Shown: positions 32,713 to 33,055 of the stretch, piece after piece | Position numbering within the stretch: position 1 is the first letter of the stretch | Layout of the letters: every line of letters begins with the position of its first letter | Source of the DNA: Bin87 sp034428455 | GTDB taxonomy: Bacteria > Chloroflexota > Dehalococcoidia > Lucifugimonadales > UBA3495 | Length of the DNA: 33,055 nt | Direction of reading: 5' to 3' | NCBI GenBank assembly: GCA_034428455.1 | Contig: DAOUHZ010000176.1 | Span: 1-33,055, forward strand | The notes under the pieces: generated by a model | Databases searched by the model: none | What the model saw: only the letters and a program-made list of their open reading frames with translations | Told to the model about the DNA's origin: nothing | Program-made: the position numbers and the translations under genes

Positions 32713-33055
32713 CTGCGACTAATCGGGCGGCAGCGTCCTGAACGCTGGTGCGGCGCATCGCCATGCTGCCTGCTTGACCAGCTTTGCCGGGAAATCAGCC
32801 CATGCCGTAGTAGCTTCGGTGCGCACGGACCGCCGTATCGACGACACCATCAACTCGGGTCAAATCCACTGGCACCAACTCCGGGAGCGGCCAGCGCAGC
32901 GGGAGTAGCAGTTCCGTCATCGCGTATTGAGTGGCAAAAAACAGCCATGAATTCAAGCACCCGCCAATCTCACGCGTACCCACTTTACGTTGCAGGGTTG
33001 AAAAGGGACGGCCACTCCGGGTAAGGAATGAGTTACCAACCACCATTCCTGCCCG
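32713..33055. other. Window end without a supported gene; fragment of the repeat tip
   Basis: A minus-strand frame (32795-33046) is open, but its N-terminal part runs through GCGTACCCACTTT (32974-32986), the outer tip sequence of the hairpin repeat family, and no domain is recognised. It is therefore not called as a gene; the last 43 residues could be a small or truncated CDS. Confidence 0.4.

Overview
The window is GC-rich, densely coded on both strands, and looks like the genome of an uncultivated Chloroflexota (SAR202 / Dehalococcoidia-like) bacterium. This taxonomic guess is an inference. It rests on the gene set (Uma2 nucleases, lone flavin and ring-cleavage oxidoreductases, a non-respiratory reductive-dehalogenase-like protein, a coiled-coil DUF1640-like protein), frequent TTG/GTG starts with good Shine-Dalgarno sites, and dispersed hairpin repeats with a CATTGCGAG core. 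No tRNA, rRNA, CRISPR array, intact transposase or phage gene was seen.

Layout. 1-3.5 kb, minus strand: a 5'-complete, 3'-truncated reductive-dehalogenase-like iron-sulfur protein, then a trxB-like reductase, an MBL-fold hydrolase and a small membrane protein ending at a strong terminator. 3.5-5.7 kb, plus: a tandem pair of LigB-like extradiol dioxygenases. 5.7-6.5 kb, minus: a PIN-domain toxin-like gene and its abutting partner. 6.6-10.4 kb, minus: one thiamin unit with promoter, TPP riboswitch, intrinsic attenuator, a sodium:solute symporter (thiV-like) and thiC. 10.6-13.4 kb, minus: panD behind a strong promoter and a long hairpin-rich leader, then a decayed methyltransferase copy and two methyltransferase genes. 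13.5-15.7 kb, minus: a SprT-like metalloprotease, a quinone oxidoreductase and a DUF1989 protein. 16.0-19.4 kb: a GreA-like factor with an extra N-terminal domain, a peroxiredoxin with in-frame TGA at its catalytic position (probable selenoprotein), a beta-CASP nuclease and a Uma2 protein. 19.4-22.2 kb, minus: threonine synthase with a NYN-domain protein, and a PaREP1-like protein. 22.3-28.6 kb: a crotonase, ATP sulfurylase, a coiled-coil membrane protein, a MaoC-like double-hotdog protein, two tandem Uma2 genes and an aminotransferase. 28.6-33.0 kb: a GMC oxidoreductase, a TcuA-like flavoprotein and a coiled-coil/nuclease-like protein.

How the parts work together. Most of the window is small independent transcription units rather than one pathway. 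The clear regulatory unit is thiV-thiC under TPP control. Oxidoreductases, ring-cleavage enzymes, crotonase and MaoC-like proteins suggest breakdown of diverse organic matter. trxB, the peroxiredoxin and quinone oxidoreductase are redox housekeeping, and panD, thrC, sat and thiC are biosynthetic or assimilatory.

The most striking observation is the peroxiredoxin at 16921-17388: its reading frame is intact except for one TGA exactly where the peroxidatic cysteine of a TxxC motif should be, and a hairpin follows at the distance expected of a bacterial SECIS element. Other items worth follow-up are the GreA fusion, the DDQ-for-His change in both LigB-like paralogues, the panD leader, the partly gene-converted Uma2 pair and the hairpin repeat family.
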